From Desulfobacterales bacterium (GTDB lineage Bacteria > Desulfobacterota > Desulfobacteria > Desulfobacterales > Desulfobacteraceae): a DNA stretch of 10,131 nucleotides. The stretch covers positions 1 through 10,131 of the forward strand of contig JAKSBB010000705.1 of assembly GCA_022361315.1 (NCBI GenBank), written 5' to 3'. The number at the start of each line of letters is the position of its first letter. The stretch's first letter is position 1. Below the pieces are notes generated by a model that made no database searches, was not told where the DNA came from, and saw only the letters and a program-made list of their open reading frames with translations. Shown piece after piece: positions 7,427 through 10,131 of the stretch. Both the position numbers and the translations under genes were made by a program.

Positions 7427-7461
7427 TTTCAAAAATCAAGTATTTTATTACATTTTTGAAA
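7427..7461. repeat. Perfect 10-base inverted repeat between two divergent promoters
   Basis: TTTCAAAAAT (7427-7436) and ATTTTTGAAA (7452-7461) are exact reverse complements with 15 bases between. The centre is roughly 87 bases upstream of the predicted chemoreceptor start and about 117 upstream of the predicted EAL gene start, within enhancer distance for both. An IHF-like match lies across the left arm: AATCAA-GTAT-TTT at 7434-7446, one base off WATCAA-N4-TTR. It could be an activator site, an IHF bend, or both. The A/T richness makes chance symmetry more likely than for a GC-rich repeat. Confidence 0.5.
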
Positions 7462-7534
7462 CACAAACCCACCATAAAACGCCACAAATGTAATTTCACG
7501 CTTATAAACCCCTGCAAAACGGCGCTCCGCACCA

Positions 7535-7550
7535 CGGCGTACTATTTGCA
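7535..7550 (+). promoter_or_regulatory. Weak sigma-54-like promoter of the EAL gene
   Basis: CGGCGT (7535-7540), ACTAT, TTGCA (7546-7550). The -12 element is perfect and the GG-N10-GC geometry is exact, but the -24 element matches TGGCAC at only three of six bases. The predicted start is near 7561, which would give the ATG at 7619 a leader of about 58 bases and make a TTG start at 7571 unlikely. Confidence 0.42.
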
Positions 7551-7618
7551 TCTCAATCCTTGAGCAACGTTTGCATATAAACAAAAACACAGAGAACCTG
7601 AGACGATTGATACAAGAA

Positions 7619-8869
7619 ATGAAACAGACATTGAAAATGGATCTGCCCTTTATCCGGCAATGGGTGGAAAAGACGCCCCCATTCATGACCGGAAAGTTTA
7701 ATGCACTAAAACTGAAAACCGCCCTCCAACCCATATACAGCCTGGCGCATAAAAGGGTGGTGGGCCATGAAGCCCTGGTCCGGGTCAGTGATACCGGCGG
7801 CACACCGGTATCCCCTGCGGCATTGTTTGACCGGGACCGATCAACAGCCGAGACCATTCATCTGGACCGGCTTTGCAGGTTCATCCATGTCCACAATTAC
7901 CGGACGATGGACAATCCCATCAACTGGCTGTTTCTCAACGTCTCCACCATGACCATCTGCGCAGGAAGGGATTATGGGTCCTATTTCAAAGAACTTCTGG
8001 AATTTCATAATTTCCCGGCCCATCGCATCGTTATCGAAGTGGTGGAACACCCCATCGGGGATAATGACCGGCTGTTGGAGACCATTGCCTATTATAAGGA
8101 ACTGGGGTGCCTGATTGCCATTGACGATTTTGGTGCCGGTCACTCCAACTTCGACCGCATCTGGACGCTTCAGCCGGACATCGTCAAACTGGATCGGTCC
8201 TTCATGGTCAGATCAGACCACAACGCCAGAATCCGTCACATCCTCCCCGGCATCGTCACCCTGATCCATCAGGCCGGCTCCCTGGTGCTGATGGAGGGGA
8301 TTGAAACCAGAGAACAGGCCATGCTGGCCATTGAAAGCGATGTGGATTTTGTTCAGGGGTACTTTTTCAGTAAACCTTTTACGGCCCTTGACACCCCATC
8401 ACCGGATTTCGACGGCTTCGATGCGCTCCTTGCGGATTATAAGACCGAATCCAGCCTCAGCGAGGCAAGGTTCAGAAAAGACATCCAAACCTATAGGGCT
8501 TTATTTGCCGACACCGTCAAACAATTGAAGGAAGGTACGCCTATGGCCCTGGCCTGCCGCAAACTATTGTCTGCCAGGGAAGCGGTACGCTGTTACCGTA
8601 TCGGCACTGACGGAATTCAGATCGGCCATACCCTGGTGGCAGACAATTACAAGGGAGGAAACGATAAGCGGTTCAGGCCACTTGAGGATGCGAACAGTGC
8701 GGACTGGTTCCGCCGCCACTATCTGAAGCGGGCCATCTACCACCCGGATCAGCTCCAGGTGACCCGCCCCTATCTGTCCATTGCCGGAGCCCACATGTGC
8801 GTCACCCTCTCCATGAAATTCACCTGCCCGTCCGGAGAGTGTGTATTGTGTTGTGATCTTGAGATTTAA
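7619..8869 (+). CDS. EAL-domain c-di-GMP phosphodiesterase with C-terminal YkuI-like sensor domain
   Basis: Cytoplasmic enzyme expected to hydrolyse cyclic di-GMP to pGpG. Numbered from the ATG at 7619 (416 residues), the EAL motif is Glu51-Leu53. The other metal and catalytic positions are all present: Asn107 (LFLNVS), Glu140 (IVIEVVEH), Asp169-Asp170 (AIDDFGAGHS), Lys190 (IVKLDRSF), Glu226 (MEGIET) and Gln246 (VQGYFFSKPF). No GGDEF domain or membrane segment is present. After residue about 265 come a helical linker and a PAS-like C-terminal domain with DWF (Trp363-Phe364) and RPYLS, reminiscent of the YkuI_C domain of Bacillus YkuI. The tail has a Cys403, Cys408, Cys411, Cys412 cluster. The start is uncertain: the frame is open up to a TTG at 7571, no start has a good ribosome site, and ATG at 7637 is also possible. 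The stop overlaps that of the convergent TetR gene. Confidence 0.9.
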   Translation: MKQTLKMDLPFIRQWVEKTPPFMTGKFNALKLKTALQPIYSLAHKRVVGHEALVRVSDTGGTPVSPAALFDRDRSTAETIHLDRLCRFIHVHNYRTMDNPINWLFLNVSTMTICAGRDYGSYFKELLEFHNFPAHRIVIEVVEHPIGDNDRLLETIAYYKELGCLIAIDDFGAGHSNFDRIWTLQPDIVKLDRSFMVRSDHNARIRHILPGIVTLIHQAGSLVLMEGIETREQAMLAIESDVDFVQGYFFSKPFTALDTPSPDFDGFDALLADYKTESSLSEARFRKDIQTYRALFADTVKQLKEGTPMALACRKLLSAREAVRCYRIGTDGIQIGHTLVADNYKGGNDKRFRPLEDANSADWFRRHYLKRAIYHPDQLQVTRPYLSIAGAHMCVTLSMKFTCPSGECVLCCDLEI

Positions 8870-9471
8870 TCTTTGATAGGCTGCACACCAAACGCATCCT
8901 GAACAGCGGCCCGTGACAGGCGCTGGACCGCCGATGCCAGATCTTCCGGAGACTGCCGGATATCCCTTTTGAGCCATGAGAACACCACCCAGCACCAGGC
9001 CCCGGCCACAGATCTGGCCAGAATATCCATGGGAATGGCCGGTACATCTCCGGCAAAGGCTTTGGCGAGGGCACACGCCACCTTTTCCGACAACAGCCGG
9101 TTGATATGATGGAGAACATAGTCCAGATCGCTGCCAAGCATGTGCGCCAGGGAAACCTCAGATCCGCCCATATCCCGAAACATACAGAGGAATGACACAA
9201 AGGCCTCGGGCGGATCATCCGAAAGCCACGCCGACCGGGATGCCAGCGGGGCCAGCAGTCTGTCGAACCGTTTCACATGAAGTGATACCAGCAGATCCGC
9301 CTTGCTGTTGAAATACCTGTAGAACGTGCTTCGGCCAATATTCCCCCGCTCGATGATATCCGCAACGGAAATTTCCGTGTAGGCCGTTTCCCGGAGCAAC
9401 TCCGTAAAGGCCCTATTAAGGGCCGCCTTGGTACGTTCGGCCTGGCGTTCTCCCCTGGCGTAAGTTTTCAT
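8866..9471 (-). CDS. TetR/AcrR-family transcriptional repressor
   Basis: A 201-residue regulator of normal family length. The N-terminal helix (RTKAALNRAFTELLRE) and the helix-turn-helix (ISVADIIERGNIGRSTFYRYF, about residues 34-54, followed by SKADLL) are classic TetR. The C-terminal ligand and dimer domain ends in an AGAWCWVVFSWL helix typical of this family. On the minus strand AAGGA lies 5 bases before the ATG at 9471. It faces the phosphatase gene head-to-head across 157 bases containing a clear inverted repeat, so autoregulation and control of that gene are the likely roles. Relatives often repress RND pumps, but the efflux operon here is more than 3.6 kb away. Its last four bases overlap the EAL gene's end. 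The effector is unknown. Confidence 0.92.
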   Translation of the reverse strand: MKTYARGERQAERTKAALNRAFTELLRETAYTEISVADIIERGNIGRSTFYRYFNSKADLLVSLHVKRFDRLLAPLASRSAWLSDDPPEAFVSFLCMFRDMGGSEVSLAHMLGSDLDYVLHHINRLLSEKVACALAKAFAGDVPAIPMDILARSVAGAWCWVVFSWLKRDIRQSPEDLASAVQRLSRAAVQDAFGVQPIKD

Positions 9472-9509
9472 CCCAATCCTTACCTTACTATCCTGTCCTT
9501 ATTCTATCC

Positions 9510-9533
9510 GGGACAATTCCGGCCAATTGTCCC
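9510..9533. promoter_or_regulatory. Inverted repeat, probable TetR operator
   Basis: GGGACAATT (9510-9518), spacer CCGGCC, AATTGTCCC (9525-9533): perfect 9-base arms, size and symmetry typical of TetR dimer sites. On the minus strand a TAGAAT (9506-9501) close by could be the repressor gene's -10 box, placing the operator over that promoter. A further ATTGTCA half-site is at 9554-9560, and a CTATT/AATAG mini-repeat is at 9585-9600, closer to the phosphatase start. Binding by this TetR protein is inferred from position. Confidence 0.62.
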
Positions 9534-9628
9534 ACCCTGAACATGCCGCCCTGATTGTCACTTGTGCGGATCTGCCCGGTGCTGCTATTCGTTCAAATAG
9601 TATTCACTTAGACACGGAGACATCATAT

Positions 9629-10131
9629 ATGCTGAACACATTGAAAACAACCTGGGGATACCTGCTCACCCTCCTCGACAAGCATACCGCCTTTAAAATA
9701 AGCGGAGATACCCTGGATGATATTTACAACTACCTGCCAATCAGCGACACCCTTTCCAGCTCCGGCCAACCTACGGCCCGGCAGTTCAGGGCCATCCGGG
9801 ATGCGGGGTTCACCACCGTTGTCAATCTCCTGCCCCTGGGCATTGAAAACGCCCTGGACGGAGAGGCGGACCTGGTGAAATCTTTGGGTATGAATTACAT
9901 CCACATTCCCGTCGTCTTTTTCCGGCCTACGGATGACAACTTCATCACCTTTGCAGAACAGATGAATCGGTTGGCAGATGAAAAAACATGGGTCCACTGC
10001 GCTGCCAACGGCAGGGCGTCCGCCTTCATTTACAGATACCGCACCACGGTTCTGGGAGAAGATCCGGAAATGGTAAAGTGGGATGTCAGGGAAATCTGGG
10101 AGCCCTTTGGGGTGTGGAAAACATTCATGTC
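9629..10131 (+). CDS. Protein-tyrosine-phosphatase-like protein, HC-X4-R type (3' truncated)
   Basis: Cytoplasmic dual-specificity/DUF442-like phosphatase; 167 residues are visible before the window ends. By similarity to my memory of this family, which ends shortly after an IWxPxxxW motif (here REIWEPFGVW), little is missing. Conserved landmarks are the LSSSGQPTARQF segment (about 42-53), VVNLLPL (64-70), YIHIPVVFFRP (90-100) and the P-loop WVHCAANGRAS. In the P-loop, Cys124 would be the nucleophile and Arg129 the phosphate-binding residue. The loop is C-X4-R, one residue shorter than the textbook C-X5-R, as I recall for DUF442-type members. The Asp102-Asp103 region could supply the general acid. 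GGAG at 9616-9619, 9 bases upstream, supports the ATG at 9629. Divergent from TetR, it is likely that repressor's target. The substrate is unknown. Confidence 0.85.
   Translation, partial: MLNTLKTTWGYLLTLLDKHTAFKISGDTLDDIYNYLPISDTLSSSGQPTARQFRAIRDAGFTTVVNLLPLGIENALDGEADLVKSLGMNYIHIPVVFFRPTDDNFITFAEQMNRLADEKTWVHCAANGRASAFIYRYRTTVLGEDPEMVKWDVREIWEPFGVWKTFM

Noticed and set aside
7381..7605. Recurrent purine-rich words (ACACAGA, GAAAAC, ACACAGAGAACC) as a tandem repeat or CRISPR relic
   Set aside because: The similarity is loose, with no fixed unit length or spacer pattern; A/T-rich intergenic composition explains it.
7571..7618. N-terminal extension of the EAL protein from a TTG start
   Set aside because: No ribosome site precedes the TTG, the added residues resemble translated A-rich intergenic DNA, and the candidate promoter would leave only about 10 bases of leader; kept only as an alternative.
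7790..7812. 8-base-arm palindrome GATACCGG / CCGGTATC inside the EAL gene, considered as a small dispersed repeat insertion
   Set aside because: It codes in frame for a loop just after the EAL motif that aligns with the normal D-G-x-P-V-S-P-x-x-L-F stretch of such domains; only one copy is seen in the window.
8866..9471. TetR protein as the local repressor of the efflux operon
   Set aside because: Relatives often have that role, but four genes and more than 3.6 kb separate them, and the operon's promoter lies outside the window, so it cannot be supported here.

Overview
The window is moderately GC-rich bacterial DNA with tightly packed genes. The efflux operon, the soluble chemoreceptor, the EAL protein and the near-consensus sigma-54 promoters together suggest a Desulfobacterota (sulfate-reducer-like) or other proteobacterial genome. 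That placement is inferred from protein style alone; there is no rRNA or other marker in the window. I see no tRNA, rRNA, CRISPR array, transposase or phage gene.

Left part (1-5217): a co-directional tripartite efflux operon, in the order outer-membrane TolC/NodT-type factor (5' end outside the window), periplasmic adaptor, RND inner-membrane pump. The gaps are 18 and 3 bases. The pump keeps the TM4 double aspartate, but the TM10 position usually held by lysine in AcrB-type pumps is asparagine.

Middle part (5218-8869): a signalling islet that looks like one regulatory unit. A 365-base non-coding stretch carries a 12-bp-arm inverted repeat and a very good sigma-54 promoter (TGGCAC-N5-TTGCA) in front of an unrecognised 66-residue protein. 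Convergent to it is a soluble methyl-accepting chemotaxis protein, also preceded by a sigma-54 site (TGGCAT-N5-TTGCC). Divergent from the receptor is an EAL-domain c-di-GMP phosphodiesterase with all catalytic residues, preceded by a weaker sigma-54-like site. A perfect 10-bp-arm inverted repeat lies between the two divergent promoters, at enhancer-like distance from both. The receptor and the phosphodiesterase end in what looks like the same PAS/Cache-like sensor fold (Q-29-W-F spacing, then Y-x-S). The most interesting reading is a sigma-54-driven module in which one kind of cytoplasmic signal feeds both chemotaxis and c-di-GMP turnover.

Right part (8866-10131): a TetR-family repressor runs convergently into the EAL gene, and the two stop codons share the four bases TTAA. 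Divergent from the repressor is a nearly complete protein-tyrosine-phosphatase-like gene with an HC-X4-R P-loop. Between them lies a 9-bp-arm inverted repeat, the likely operator. The TetR protein probably controls itself and the phosphatase; a link to the efflux operon is possible, but nothing in the window shows it.
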